From: Chaenocephalus aceratus
Lineage: Eukaryota > Chordata > Actinopteri > Perciformes > Channichthyidae
NCBI GenBank assembly: GCA_023974075.1
Contig: CM043798.1
Coordinates: 20,400,941 to 20,464,940 of the forward strand
Length of the DNA stretch: 64,000 bases
Direction: 5' to 3'
Shown: positions 1 to 14,497 of the stretch, one piece after another
How positions within the stretch are numbered: the first letter of the stretch is position 1
Layout of the letters: every line of letters starts with the position of its first letter
The notes under the pieces: model-generated
Databases searched by the model: none
Told to the model about the DNA's origin: nothing
The model's input: only the letters and a program-made list of their open reading frames with translations
Program-made: the position numbers and the translations under genes

Positions 1-3000
1 CTTCATGCATCTCAAAAGGCTTCAGGGATCATAACAACTTTCAAAAATAGACTTCTGTATGAGTATAAGGTATGACAATGATCAGACAATCCTTGGAGTC
101 TATGAGTTTATTTCTGGAGACTCTTCTCCGTGGGATATGGGTATACAGTAGTTTGTCGAGATCACAATGTCTGTCACAGCAGCTACGGTGCTTTTATGTG
201 CCATCTTGTCGCTGGAAAAAAAAGAGTGGATGTGGACAAAGAGCTTCAGAAAACCTCAAACTGCATATTGAATTCTGAAAGCATAGCCTCAAAGGCAGAA
301 TCCTGGCAGAGCCCGCTCGATCATGCTGCCAAAACCCGGACAATGGTAATTGCCTGTCATATTTAGGAAAATGATGTAGGAAACACAAATGTCACATTAA
401 ATTACTTTTTTAATTCAAGCCCATTTGATTCATATTCATGTCACTTTGTCCTGGAAAGGAGTATTGGTGTGATCGCTGTCTTGATTTCTTACAGACTCAC
501 TGCTTTAAATGTTGTCTCATGTATTTTATATTAGCCCCAGTGCCTGAGTATCTCAAATTCAAGTGTTGCCTCTTGAAGGTCTTTCTTTACAACTGCCAAT
601 GTATCCATTTCAAAGCAGTGACACCAATTCTTATAAAGTGCTGCAAAGCACAATATGAACATTTCACTAATGAGTATCACAGATAGGGCGTAAAGGGCAC
701 TATACACAAGCAGGTATTTCTGAGAACATCTGCCATACGTTTGGCACGGAAAGGTGGAAGAGACACACCCACGTTTTATTAAACAGCTATGTAAAGCGTG
801 CTAACCTCGACAACCCAGCTGTGCTCTAATGTTCTAACAGAGAGAGAGAAAAAGGGGTGAGTAAATCAGTGCCCTACAACATAATAATATTTCCCACATT
901 TAAAAACCCTAAAACAATAACTACAAATAGAAAATCCATATGTTGCCATCTGCGTTGATAATGTGAAGGGCCACAACAAATGAGTCCATATAAACTGAGC
1001 CTGAAATAGCAGAAATAGCAAAAAAATAAAAAAATAAAATGAAATAGCAGTACAAGCGTCTGAGATGCATGGGTCACTAATGGACTGAACACCATCAATG
1101 CTGCTCTTGGGTCACACTTATTTCACCCCTGCAGATACTGAGAGGTTTGCCAGATGGCCAGAGATAGTGTGGCCGCAGTGAGAGACTGGACCTAGGAAAA
1201 CTGAACAGTGAGAGGTCGCAAGTGTTGACAAGACTGCACAGACAGGGGCAGAACCAGGAGCACATAAACAAGCTGGAGAAAGGTCACACACAGAAGCAGA
1301 AACACAGCAGACTGACTCCATTGAACCGGCTCAAGGTTCTACAAACAAATATGATGTATGTGAGGTTATGCATGCTGAAATAATTCACTTGTTTGGAGAG
1401 AACTGGGCACTATAAATAAAAGCTAGGAAGAGAATGAGCCTGCCCCTTTTTGCCATGCTCTTTATAACCAGATTATACATGCAGCAGGATACAGATTTGT
1501 CAGCTATAAACAAACTACTTTTAAAGGCATTATTGACCTATTGTATGAGATGAAATACTTTGTTTCATATGTGTGTAAGACGAAGGGATGACACACTTAG
1601 TGGACAGGCTTTCCTCCTTTTTTTGCTGACACTGAAAGTAGAGTAAAACTTTGACAGCTCAAAAAGAAGGATAAATAATTAAGCGTGATGATAATTGATG
1701 ATGAAAATAACATCTGCCTAATGCTTCTAATACTAGGACGGGTTAAATGCAGAGTATTGATTTTCCCTCTGTGTGTCTTGTTGTGTAACAATTGAAAGTT
1801 GATTTCATTTGAATTGTATATTTACAAATGTAGTAACTATTGTCCTGTACTGTTGATGATCATGGTTGAGTAATCAATCGTCTATTTGCTTTTTGCCTGA
1901 CTGCAACTGTCCCCTTTAGATGACCCTTTGCAGTCCACTGTGGTGGCCACAATGACATGCAGTGCTTGCTTACCATTCGCCACATTGATTATTTATCTTC
2001 ATAATCACTGGTGTGAAGATAATACAACAGAAGAGCAACATTGTTTCTAACAAAATGATGTAAATAACATCAAGTTGAAAACAACCACTCACAAAAACAA
2101 AATGTAACTCTTTATCGCTAAAAGCTAGGGCACAATTGGGTACTTCATCTTTAAATAAATCCATCAGGGTGAGCACCTTTGTAACTTCTATAATTGTATG
2201 CTGTGTCTGATCTAATCTTAGATTCTGGGACAGAGGACCATGTCTCCTGCTTGCCTAAGTTATTGGCAAGAATGCCCATGACTTGGCAGTAATGATAGCA
2301 TTCACTCTGAATGGTAATCTCTTTCCTCAAAGTCTTTGTGCCACCTTTTAACAAGGATTCGACCAATTATTCAGGGGTGTTGAGAATTGGACAAAAACCT
2401 AGTTCGCCTTCCATCAGGTAAGAATAATAAATCTGATCACATCCGTCTTTTTCCCCTCAAATGACGACCTGCTCTCACCCAGCACATGATTATCAGATTA
2501 GTAGATAGTAGATTAGTTTGTAGCAAAACAATATTCAAATTCTTCATAAGGAACAAATCATTTGAGAAACTCGTCTACAAATATTTTGTGATTTATACAT
2601 CCGAATAAACTTAAAACAACGTTGATGACATCTTGGGTTTATTGAAGTATTTAAGATTAAGTGTGTTTACTTAGTCATAGAAATGTATTCTGACAGTGGC
2701 TTATTAATTGTTCCACTTCTCTGGGGGTATGCTAATAGACCTTTTCCTCTGCAAAGTGCTACTGAGTGAAGACCTTGCCGGTTGAGATCCAAATCACAAC
2801 AACGTTTCCTCAAACTCTGGCAGGAATATATCTTCTGTATATAAATGATTGTGAGTGTACGTGTGTGTTAGAGATGGGGAAGAGGGCAGGCTCAAAAAGA
2901 TTGAGCGTCAGGAAAAGAAAAAGCTGAGCGCAGAGGCATATCATCTGAATTCAAAAGCAATCATTTTTGTTCTCAGCTCATTAAGCCGTCTTCTGTTGAT

Positions 3001-6000
3001 GGGCAACGCAGTAAAAGTCATAAGGATGAAGGAAAAGAATGGAGTTTGTAGTGATGCAGACATTGAGACAGCAGCAGCTTTAAATACAGGATATAATGAT
3101 ACATGAAGCCTAAACAGAGTCACAGAAAATGACAGTCGTTACAATTTACAGTAATGTATTTATTTTCTGTTAAAGGATAGCTGCCAAAAAAGATAAAATT
3201 ATATTTGACTGAGATAACATAATTTGTAATAAAAGATAAGATAATTATTTGATAAAAGAAAATCAATCAGTGGGAAAAACAAGCCACTTAGGGTTTCACC
3301 TTGGGACGTCGGACACTAAAAAGTGGATTCTGGCATTTTAGAGACTTCAGGATTAACCAGCGAATTAAAAAAAGAATGAATCGTTAATGAAAGTAATCAT
3401 TAGTTGCAGTCCTATCAACATTAGATTAAGATCTTGGCAAGGCCAGTTACTGGCATTTGCAGAATAGGCAAATGGGGCGCCAAGATACTGTAGCGAAGAA
3501 ATGCAACTGAAAGGGACACAGGTTAAGAAAATTAGCACTTTTCTTTTTTTGGACAACATAACTCAACCACTAATTATTTTGTTGCAAAGTTTTTGATAGA
3601 AAAGTGAAAAAATTGGGTCAGAATTGACAAACAATAGATGCCATATTTTCTGTATCTCTTTTTTTTTTAAACGTAGATCAAAAGCTGTCACATTAGCTTT
3701 GTTTTGCTTTTCTAATAAAGCATTATGGAGTGGTTCAGCAATGTGTCCTAAAACCCGGAAATTAGTTAGTATTTAAGATATTTCTTATCAACTTGTCCCC
3801 AAGTCAATGTTTTTTTTTAATCTGTATTTGTTTTGATGCCTTAAATAAGGTCAGAGGTCAACAACAAGGGAGTGAATATCTGAAGCTTTCATATGTCGTA
3901 AAAATGATGGTTGCTAAATAATAGCTAAAGTGGTTGACAGGAAGTCAAGCAACTGTGATGAAGTCAAGTTATAGCCTATGGTAATAGCCTAACAATAGCC
4001 TCAACTTCAAGGATTTACGCTTCCACAATTATAAGTGTAAATCCTCAGAATAATACAGAGTACAGAGTATCATTGTTTTTTTGACACAGGGTTTATTTTC
4101 TGCAAGATTCCAAAGACCAATGGAAACATCTTGTTGTCTTTTTGTCAACAAGCCGTGCTAATTTTAGGGTCGGCCTATACAAATATGTACCTCTCCATAT
4201 ATCATAAACTCTTTAAAGATCAAAAGAGGGAAGCTGGGAGGACTCTAAAATAGTGTCTACCTTCTCCTGCTGAGTTGTCCTGCATGTCTTTCTCCACATG
4301 TGTGTTTCAGTCTCTGTATCTGTACTCAATAGAGTGTGTGTGCGTCCCACTGGTGCAGCTTGGCCCAGTCAGAGTAAAGTGTTATTCAGAGTGCCACTGT
4401 CGGTCCCTTTTAGTCCCTGGAGAGTCCGTGTGCCCTCCTTAAGCCCTTCAGCGGTATCTGCTGGCACACTCAACACGGAGCTTACACTGCTGCTACAATT
4501 CCCTTTGTCTTTGACTTTCAGACATTGGCAAAAAATTATCACAGCGTGAAACTTTGGCTCCCTGTGAATTAAATCAGGGAGGGAATGAATCATAAATCTT
4601 GGTCCCATCAAATTTAGGTTTATGACAATGGGGAAATTGTAAGATTTATAATGCAAATCATAACTTTACTTGAAGATTTTCAAATGTTGCGACCACATCT
4701 ATAAAAAGGTGGGGCGATTTTAGCATAGCCTGTTTCATTTAACTTTTTGATTAGGTCCTCAATGACTCAATGAACTTTTCGCTTGGTAATCTTTATTGCT
4801 CTGTGCCTTAATGGAGTCACATTTCACAGAGATTTATGATGTGACTGAGATACTGACTTACAACGTTCACAAGTGAATGTGTATTTTTTCCCCCTACATT
4901 CTAATATTGCAGGATGTCTTTAATAATCTACATGACAGTAACTAGTCAGCTCTCTAAACTGGTTTTGAGATGAGACTTTTTGTGAAAAAGTTAAAATACA
5001 GTAAATATGATGCATAAACACAACACTCTTTGTTACAAAGGATGCTTAAATTGAGTTGCAAAAGAGATGGAGAGAGACACAAGTAAAACTAAGTGATTAG
5101 AGTTAACATCTAGACCTACAGCAGAGCAAGAAATATTGCCTCAACGGTCCATAATTTTCAGTACGTCGCATCTTTATGTGAGAAATCTGTGACGGAGGAA
5201 ATGCAAATGTTAGCAGGTTTTGTTTTCCACCTAGTGATTTAATGATTTCCTTCTCCAACTTGAATACAGTGAGAGTGAACATTTCACTTCCATGGTGCAT
5301 TATACAATATCACCCCACTATCACTTCTATAATGCTACATCTGCACTGTGATCATGCCTCCTCATCACCTTTCTCCTTACTGTCTAAAAACCTGCAGATC
5401 TTGAACAAATTATAAAGTACCACCTTGAGATGTGTGAGGTATACAACTTGATTTGACAGTTCATGAACGCAGTGTGGGCTGCAGAAGAAAACCTCAGCTA
5501 TGTAGTGCAATTTGTATTCAATGAATACAACACAAAAAGGTTTAATGACTTCATTAAAAACTTCCTGAATGTAAAAAGCAGTATTTCAGTCATGAAGTAA
5601 AGTGCTTTCTATAGTTATCTTTGGTTTTAAAAAATTATAATACAACAGTTGCCAAATTAGCCCACATTTTCTTCTCAAAATAAACTAGATACAAATCAAT
5701 ACATTATTTGAGTCTAAACGGAACAATATAAGTGAGATAATTCTATTAGGCTATCAATTATTCATTTTTTGCAAACTCAGTTAACATATTTAATCAAATG
5801 TTATCTTAATCTTTTTAATTAAATGTTTTTTTGTCCTATCATAAATAAAGTAATTTCAATTTGCTTGTGGTATACATATGTTATGCATATACGCTCGTTT
5901 TGACTACACACCAACATCTCATATACATCTTACTGCAACTGTCTGGATTTACCACATGTAACCTCTATCACATCCATCAGTTCAACACTGCTGTACACAT

Positions 6001-9000
6001 CACAATTATATTAACGTCCACAGCCATCATACCACAGTTACCTATAGACTGCTGAAGACATGAACAGTTTCATTTAATTAGTAACTGGCCAACATCCATC
6101 TTTTTCTCACAAGAGCATTCATCAACATCACCGACTGTCTTCAATCAGCGAGGAAATTCCTCATACTCACTTGACAAGCAATTAATGAATTGCTTACAGC
6201 AATTGTAAAGTTCTCAGCCAATTCACAAGTGTGTCTTCCTATATGTTCTGTTAGCTTGGAAAATAGCAGATACATACCTGCAGCTATACAGGATGGGGAA
6301 ACAGTGCCGAGTGATACATCTCATTTAAATTCGTATTGCAATGTCCTTAAAAAAACTGTTATATTGCAAAGCCGCATTGTTGTTATGCTACTCGGGCTCT
6401 TCCAAAAATGATGCTATATGTGAAGAGTATGTAACAGTTGTTGTATGTACTTTCCCCACACTGTTCCTCCTCCCTCCTGTGTGTCTCTCTTATCATGTGA
6501 AAGTGAAACATTAAAATACAATTGTTGAAGTTCATATGGACTTCAGGAAAAAGTCTTGAGAGACAGTTACTGTAGGAAGCAAATATCAAACTCCAAATAT
6601 TACAATAAATGAACATTCTTTATTCATAGGGCTTAAACAAGGTTACATCTCCTTCCTTTCTATGATTTACATCCTATCCTGTTTTGCCTTTAATTGTGTC
6701 ATACTTTCCTCTCACCTCTATCTTTGGTGATTTGTGTTAAGTCCCTCTACTCTACTACTTTCTGCTTTCCCCTAATCCATCTCTCAACAAATCTTTAGTT
6801 TTTGTATAACATTCACTAAGGTCCACACTGTGACACAAACACTGGCCTTTGGACTGCTTTTAGGACAAAATAAATAGGGACGCTGTGACTGTCTGCCGAT
6901 TTCAGCCAGCTTTATAAAGCTATGTTTTGTATTTACTGTAAAGCAGACGGTAAGTAAAACGTCAATATCGCAAAAGGTCACAGCATGCCAATCAAAAGGC
7001 AATTAAACCATCTTATTTAATTGAGTTACTAAGCCAGAACATGACTTCCAAGCGAACATATTTTCCTGCCGCCTCCCACATTCCTGCTTCCCCCCGAGCT
7101 TCCTCCACTTTCCTCCTCCCAGCATCCTCCCCAGTCATTTTCTGCTTATTAAAGAGTCTCTCTGTCAACCTTGTCCCATCTAATTCTCACCCAATTACAA
7201 TCTAAATGAACCACAGGAATGCTTAACTTGCCTTGCATCTTCCATTTGTTTAATTTGTGACGGTAACAAACGCTGATTAGTGCACGGTAAAGGTTTATGA
7301 ATTAAGTGCTCAAGGCCCAATTAAGCACCATTCCCTAGGAAGATAAATGGGAAATATTCAATTTTCCCATATGGATCAAAATGACAACAATAACAACAGT
7401 GTGGAAAGAATCTCAATGACTGCATATTTTCCAGACCGTAGCATTTTGACTACGGGTGGCTGTGCATCACCAGCCAGTGAAATGTCACTTACTGAGAATT
7501 TCTGTCTAAGCTAGCTGAAAACCTTTAGATGTATTTGTTATACTAAAGCAATTTGCACTACTAGCATCTCCGTTCCAGAGGTAAAAGTGGGCCAATCTGA
7601 TTAATGTCATTGTCTCAACGTGAGGAGCATTACACCACATTAAAGGGTTTACCAAAGAGGGAGAGAATGAGGGGAAATAAGAAGTACAGAAAATTAAAGG
7701 AAGGGTGGAGAAAAACACACAAAAAAAACATTTTATAGGAAAAAAAGGAGAGGGTAAACTAAAAAAGAAATTAACAATTGAAAGTAGGGGAAACGACCAG
7801 CCGAAGGGTGTGGATACAGATAATCCCAAAGAGCTACACTGATCATCATCCAAGGAAAAGGAGAGCAAAACAAGAAATGAAACGCAATTGCCTGATTCTG
7901 ACAGTGGATCTAGTTTAGCATACAAACAGGAAGTGGATAATTAGTCTCGAGAGGAAGATCAGCACACAGTAAGTGGGAAAGAAGGCCGATATTAGAGCAG
8001 CTGTCCTCAAATGGCAGGGCAGACACATTACAGACCTTTCTGGTGGCTGATGGAGATTTCCCCCCTGCCCTCAACGTACTACTGCATCACTTGTATCTAT
8101 GGTATGTGTATATACATTTTGAAAAGCATCAATCATCTTGAAAAATATACATGTACAAAGAGAAAGCATCAGCATTCTATGAAAACCTGAGGATTAAAAA
8201 TAGCTGCTATTATAGCCTACCGAACCATACTGTAGGCTGATAACCTGTTCTATCGCAGTCCGAAGAAAGCATCACGATATGTGAACCGATAACTGCAGCT
8301 TGCTAAAACCTGCTCAGGTTGTGTGGCCTGAGGGAGCTCAGACTGAAGCTATTAAATACCAGGCATTAGTGAGATATACCACTGCAGTGGTGAATAATGT
8401 TCTTGGCAATTATAGTATATTCTGTCAGCAGTGCTGCAGAGCCTTTCAGTAAGTCATACACCTTAACTTGGTATGCTGATGCTGTCATCCAGACAGCCAC
8501 AACAACAGGAACACACAAACATGTTTACACACGACATGCAGAGAATAAATGATACAGCAGGCAGGCACAATGAACAGCACATGCAAAGTGTGTGACCCCC
8601 TCCTGTGTGCTCTCCACCACACTCACAATTGGTTAGTGCAGGTTGTTGGTTGGGTTGGGTACCAAACTCTGTGCTTTTTAAGGATGCAATACTAATGAAA
8701 TTGGTACTACCAAGTTAGATTCAGCTTAGATGCAGAGCATAGAGGAACAGAGAGAGCAGAATTCATGATGGAGACTACTGGATTGTTTTCACTCTCTATA
8801 CGGAAATAATAGTCAACATTCTTTAATATGCTAAATGGTGTATGATATTTTTTTATTTTGTGTGAAACCTTGATATGGAACCATAGTATGCAAATTGCCA
8901 ACCATTTACTACTGATATTATATGTTCGTGATTACAGAGAGTACAAAACCCAAGAAAGATGCCGTTCATTACAGGTACCAAAACCCAGGTATGTTGAAGT

Positions 9001-9645
9001 GTAACCTATCTCAGTCACATTATGCCATTATGCACATTTAGCCTTCCATACACATCATTAACAGTCAAACTAAATATTGCTGTAAAGATGCGACTGTCCA
9101 CCATGATTATATATCCTATTATCACCTTGTCCATTGCAATGACTCACATCAGCGAAAAGAAAAAACGAGTCCAGAGACAAAAAAGGCCTGGAAAGTTGTT
9201 GCTTTGGAAACTGTCAAATGTAGATGCTGACAGGAAATTAGACTAACTCCTCCCTTGACAGCAATCAATGAATCTACAGAAGGGCAACTAAGCCATCATT
9301 ATTGATGAACAAGCATAGCCTCCACATACTGTATAGTCAGATCTTCACATTCACAGACACGAGGAAAAGCAACAAATAACCACAAGAATCCAGAAAAAAA
9401 TGACTTTGTCACTTTGACTCAAAGCTCCAGAGACAATTATTTAACTGATATGTTTATGTAAATCCAACGGCATGATATTGATACATTATCAATAATTTCT
9501 AAGGTTCCCATTAACATTCTGCGACTAGTTTTTCAGCCAACACATGCTTATCATTTTTTTCTTTTGCTCTATATTTCTTTAAGCTTTAATTAGCCCCATC
9601 CCCAAAACACTGATGCATTGATTTATATTTATTTTCTACGTAAAC
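1..9645. other. Unique non-coding DNA, no gene recognised
   Basis: AT-rich sequence with only short open frames on both strands; none shows domain content, plausible splice framing or protein-like composition. I see no tRNA, rRNA or obvious transposon ends. The part around 7000-7380 has clustered TAATT/AATTAA homeodomain-like cores and could be a conserved regulatory element, but this cannot be shown from one genome. Confidence 0.6.
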
Positions 9646-9717
9646 ATATGTCAGCATCATGCACATATGTCAGCATCATGCACATATGTCAGCATCATGC
9701 ACATATGTCAGCATCAA
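9646..9717. repeat. 19-bp minisatellite, about 3.8 copies
   Basis: The unit ATATGTCAGCATCATGCAC is repeated head to tail at 9646, 9665 and 9684, with a partial fourth copy from 9703. The copies are identical, which suggests recent slippage or expansion. It lies in otherwise unique AT-rich sequence. Confidence 0.9.
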
Positions 9718-11298
9718 CAACAGACTATAATAAAACACCTGTCAAAAAAGCCCATCCCATCACATTTCCCATCAGGATGTGTTAAGGCAGCCGCAATATA
9801 ATAGGCAGGTGAAGAAAACACATATTACCAGAAAACCAATTATCACTTAGAAAGCTACATTTCAGCAAATAATAGGATGTTATAAAAAAGAATTCAACTA
9901 ACACAAATCCAGAGGTACAAAAATAAAATAAAAACTTTGCTGCAATAGATGCTGAATACTGAACATGAACAAAATAACTCCTCTGGGTCATTGTTAGGGT
10001 AAGTAGAAGCGAGCACGGAGAACTCCGCTCTGCAAGCAGAGAAGCAGTTTCTCACTCTGGAGATGAAGACAACACATAATAATGGGCCTAATGCTTCAGA
10101 GGAAGTCACTTGTCAAATAGGAAGCAGTCAGCCCTAGACATATTGCTGTTACAGTAACTTGCACATAAACCGCTCAATCTCCTTGTTACGCAATACAATA
10201 CAGCAAAATATACACAGCGGGCAAAGACAAATATGTGTGGATGCTTAGGACATACACAACATGGAGTAAAAAGGAACAAACAACACTTCATCTTTATGAG
10301 TGAAGCCAATGCAGCTACATGACAACACCGTTCACAACAATTCTGACCGCCTCTAACAATTGATGTGCTGCACGGAGAAGCCACCAGGAGTCAACTAAAG
10401 GGTAAGCAACATTGTTGGTTGCCAGATAATTAAACCATAAATAATTTCAGTATTGATGCTTTGAAAACTGGATTAAAATGTAGTTACTTTCAACATCACT
10501 AATAGTGGACATTTACTTTATATGTGGAGCTTGAATAACACATTTTTGACACACATTTTGGCAGTAAGCTGCAGCAGAGGTAATATTTATCATTACATGT
10601 GTCCCTCAAATCAATAGAGAGTGGTACAAATAATTAAACAAACAGTAATAAACTCTCCTAGTAGTCAACACGTGGATACCACTTCTGCAAGGTATTAAAC
10701 ACAGAAAGTTACTCTACTTACAGGAAACAAAGATGTGAAGCATTTAACATAAATCATAAATAAAAAATGTAGAGTACAAACAAAGAGCTTGATTGGTTGG
10801 TTGTCTTGATACTACTACTGCTATAATAAAGATCTCATTGGTGCTGATATCATAACTCTGGCTGTTGCTTCTGTCACTCACATGATATAGCAGATTAGTC
10901 ATTCATCGTGGAGTTATTGATGCCCGTTACTTCTCTATGCCTAAGTCTTATCAGCCAGACTAATGGGGGGGGGGGGGTTGAGGGTCATAAATGTGACTGA
11001 TATTCCTTATGGGGCATTAACCGTCTGAGCAATCACTGCATTGTAAAACCGCCAGAGGCCTGAGCCAAACAAACATTACTTAATCATTTCTGACAGGGGA
11101 CTGAGGAGTGTTGACAGCTGAGTAATTATTCACCTGACGAATATATCCTACAGTATAGAGGAGTCGCCACCCGGCATGAGAGATTTCAGATGCTTTTACT
11201 CATTGTCTGTTGATTTGAAGAAGAATAGAAAAACATGGTGGAGTTGAGTTTTACACTATAAATCAAAGATTCTCCTTTTTTAAAACTAGGCTATCTTT
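9718..11298. other. Non-coding DNA, no gene recognised
   Basis: Only short open frames. Two pyrimidine-AG acceptor-like sites occur on the minus strand near 10035 and 10370, but no convincing exon follows. A run of nine or more G lies near 10966. Confidence 0.5.
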
Positions 11299-11506
11299 AC
11301 ATTATTACATTACATGTTACTTGTTAGATGCTTTTATCCAAAGCGACTTGCATACTCAATACTGTGGGCAATCCCCACAGGAGCAATTTGGGGTGAAGTG
11401 TCTTGCCCAGGGACACAACGACATGCTGACTGCAGTGGGGTTTGAACCTGTACCCTGATCCCAACACCAACGCACTAGTCCACTGCGCCACAGCCTCCCT
11501 GCAACC
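11299..11506 (-). mobile_element. tRNA-derived SINE with L2-type 3' tail
   Basis: Read on the minus strand this has a pol III A-box-like TGGCGCAGTGG (complement of about 11481-11491) and a B-box-like GGTTCAAACCC (complement of about 11438-11448). A body follows that recurs at 30393-30549, with a phrase about TGTCCCTGGGCAAGACACTTC. The tail has the stem CGCTTT-GGATA-AAAGC and TGTAA-like repeats. The GGATA-loop stem is the signal shared by UnaL2 LINEs and their partner SINEs, so this copy was probably mobilised by an L2-clade reverse transcriptase. Not a functional tRNA gene: the cloverleaf is degraded. Confidence 0.85.
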
Positions 11507-14300
11507 AAATAGACAAATGAATGCCTCCAAGTCCCTCAGCTGATTTGTTGGATCTGTTGGCATCCAATGACAACTGAGATGCTTTCATAGTTTTAAATCT
11601 GAGATGTTTTCAAAAGCTTCCACTGAGGGGAATACAGCAATAAATGTGACGCAAGTGGGATCTTTTCAAATTGTCATTGTTATCATCACCATTAGAGGTC
11701 TTCTCCATAACACGCTCGATGGTCTGTTTTATGAGACCCGTTTAGATTTGAATGGTTTTCCAGCAGCATTTCCCAGCAATCAGAAAATGGTATGCCGGAA
11801 TAACAGAGACAAAGCAAAGAAAAAAAGATGTTGTCATGGAGCACAACATTGCATGTTTTTGAAAAATGCTGTTTGGTTTGAACACAGGAAGTGTACTCAC
11901 ATTGATCGATGTTCCCGTCTGCTTTCCCCTTCTCCTGCAAACAGAGAGCACACACAAAAGTGGTTATTACAGGTTCGAGGAGTGAGACAAAAACAGCTAT
12001 TTCTGCAGCTTTTCGCGCACCATTCGTTACCGTGCCTTTGCTCTTTTCTCGGTTCAGAGAAAGACGACGACGGAAAACAAAAGGTGAATAGACAGAATCA
12101 GTGTGAAAAATGAAAGAGCAGAGAGACAGAGACGGTGTGACAGAGAATATATATGACGGAGTCAATTCAACCCTAATTGGAAACACAACAGGCTGCTCGA
12201 TGGCAGTTGTCACTATATTGTGCTGGAATTGTAATCATGATGTCAAACAATTGACACCACAAAGATGATTTCATTCCTCAGTCCTCGCTGTGGTTGTGGT
12301 ATTGACATGCAGCTTTACATTTATCTCAATACATGTCTTTCTAAATACTCTGTGTGGATGGGATTGGATGATATCCAAGTGAGGTATATCACAATTATCA
12401 TTCAAAGTTAAACAAAAACATATTTGCTATATCAAAGATGTTCAGACTTAATCCACTGAAGTTAATAGGGAGACACCACACTGTACTGTATATTGGTGAC
12501 GATAATATGACTGGCTGTTAAGTAAATATGAAGAAATAAATTGATTCATTTGTGGGATTTCAGCCACTTGTAATTATGCAAAGCATGGCTGCGGACTAGG
12601 GACGCCAATAAAAAACAGCTTTTATCTCAACTGATGCATTTGCGCGGACAGTATGGTCACTTCGGGGCCACAGCAGAGATTACAACTGACTAACTGACAG
12701 AAGCCACAGACCACAATGCTCATAACCGTAATTGCAACAAAATATGTCTGGGAGAAAGACAGTACAGTATTATTAAGTTACAACCATGGAATCTCTTGGT
12801 ACTAGGGTGGACAATATAAAAGGTACGGTATGTTTACCAATTTTCCACATTTCGGTCTGGACTTGGTTTTTCCTTTTGTAAATGTTGTGTGAGCGGTGGC
12901 AACATAATGTAATAGGTGTGTTCCTGAACACCATTTCCTACCCACTAACACAACATTGTGTGCTTGTTAGTTACTGATTATTTGTGCTTATTACAGCACA
13001 GCGCTCTGCATATACAGGCATCTGAGCTTGAGACGCAATTGAACACAAACTGGCAAAACAAAGGATTGAAATGCTGTTTAAAAATAGCCCAAAAGCAGGT
13101 CTTCTAATGCGACACAGCTCCTGGATCAGCCAATATGTGGCAGCAATTGAAGTGTTTTGACATTTTGCATTCTTGTCCCTCAGTGTGGATGTCACTGGTA
13201 ATGAGGCTCAGTGATAAAACATGTGTGAGTCTGCAAGGCCCTTTCAGCTTCCCAGGAGACTAAGAGCTTCAGGAAAAACACAGCAGTTTTAGTGCCTCCT
13301 GTCACTGCCTCCTCCTTTGTCTCCACATCTCTATCCCTCTGTCTTTCTGCCATCTGTCCGTCTTAATTGCAGACGTGCTTCCTCATGATGGCAGGATAAA
13401 ATTGAGTGTGCTCATCAGCAACGCCTTCCATCATCTGGAGAGCTGCTGTTTGATCAATTGATTAGAGAATCAAACCAAGCAAAGACAGGCTATGTGCTTC
13501 TTTCTAAAAAGAATCATTTTTACCATGAATATGCAGGGCCCTTTTCCTTTATACATTCAGATTGAGATGATTTTAAATAGTAATAATGAAAGGCAACTAC
13601 AATCATGTCACTTGATAATATAAAGTAGATGCATTCAACATATGATTGGGAAGCAGGTAACATGTTTCTCCTTCAATGCATTGACACAACATACATATAA
13701 ATAACTTTAACACCATCATTTCATTTTAGGGCAAACCCACTGTGTTCTCTATCATAATCCCTCTCTGTGATAGAGGCTGATTAGATGGCTGTATTATTAT
13801 ACAGTATACAATCTAAATGCCCAGTGCAGTTAGGATTATGGGATAAGATTATGATAACATTAGGGATGCTGAAAGATGCACAATAGCAGAGACAGGAGAT
13901 GTATTATATCCCGTCTAACCTCGTGAGCCTGGGGCTGTTTTTGTTCGAATTACACTTCCTCTTCCTTCTTATGCCTCTTATGGCATATTTCCTACATGTT
14001 CCCAGCATGTCATACATTGTTATGTTCAGTGCATCTGAGGCTACTCTGACATGAGACATTTTAATGTGGAAAAAAGGGTTGAAGGGGATTTAGTTACCTT
14101 GAAGCAGCACGTATGTGCACATTAGGAAAACATGTAATGAATGCATAACACGTAAGGGAAATGGAAGACCAAGTATGATCACCAGATGCCATGGCCTCTA
14201 ACAAAAGGGTTTCATGATTTGTTAATATCATGATGTCGTTTTTAAAGTTTGTTTGTAGAGAAAACGGATGTCATCATTATACATTGCATGTTAATTAAGT
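11507..14300. other. Non-coding DNA apart from one candidate microexon
   Basis: Apart from the candidate 34-nt exon at 11901-11934, I see no coding or mobile features. The longest frames here (11604-12113 plus, 11692-12213 minus) overlap on opposite strands and show no recognisable domain. Confidence 0.45.
11901..11934 (-). other. Candidate 34-nt microexon
   Basis: On the minus strand a pyrimidine-rich tract ending TTTGCAG is followed by 34 nt and then by a near-consensus donor GTGAGTACAC (11900 downward). Read in phase 0 it gives EKGKADGNIDQ plus one base. This would join in frame to the candidate signal-peptide exon at 17843-17986, which ends in phase 0. The gene is not recognised and no further downstream exon is identified. 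Strong splice signals around so short a segment can arise by chance, so this is a prediction only. Confidence 0.25.
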
Positions 14301-14497
14301 GTTGGGTAGTGGTGGTCTAATGGATGGTGAGGTGAGCTGCCGATCGGAAGGTTGTGAGTTCAAATCCCGCCTGGAACACCACCACTAGTGTGCCTTTGAG
14401 TAAGGCACTTAGCCCTCAGTTACTCCAGGGAGAATGTCCCTGTAATTGTATAAGTCGCTTTGGATAAAAGCGTCAGCTAAATGAATGTAATGTAATG
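14301..14497 (+). mobile_element. tRNA-derived SINE with L2-type GGATA stem-loop
   Basis: The 5' part holds a degraded A-box (GTGGTCTAATGG region, about 14311) and a B-box-like GAGTTCAAATCCC (about 14356). Next comes a short body (AAGGCACTTAGCCCTCAGTT), then AAGTCGCTTTGGATAAAAGCG and TGTAATGTAATG. The tail forms the CGCTTT/AAAGCG stem with GGATA loop known from UnaL2-family LINEs, so the copy fits an L2-mobilised SINE. Its body differs from the SINEs at 11.3 and 30.4 kb, so this is a second family sharing the same tail. Confidence 0.87.

Noticed and set aside
11692..12213. 173-codon minus frame as a single-exon gene
   Set aside because: Overlaps a 169-codon plus frame, has no domain, and contains the strong splice signals of the candidate microexon.
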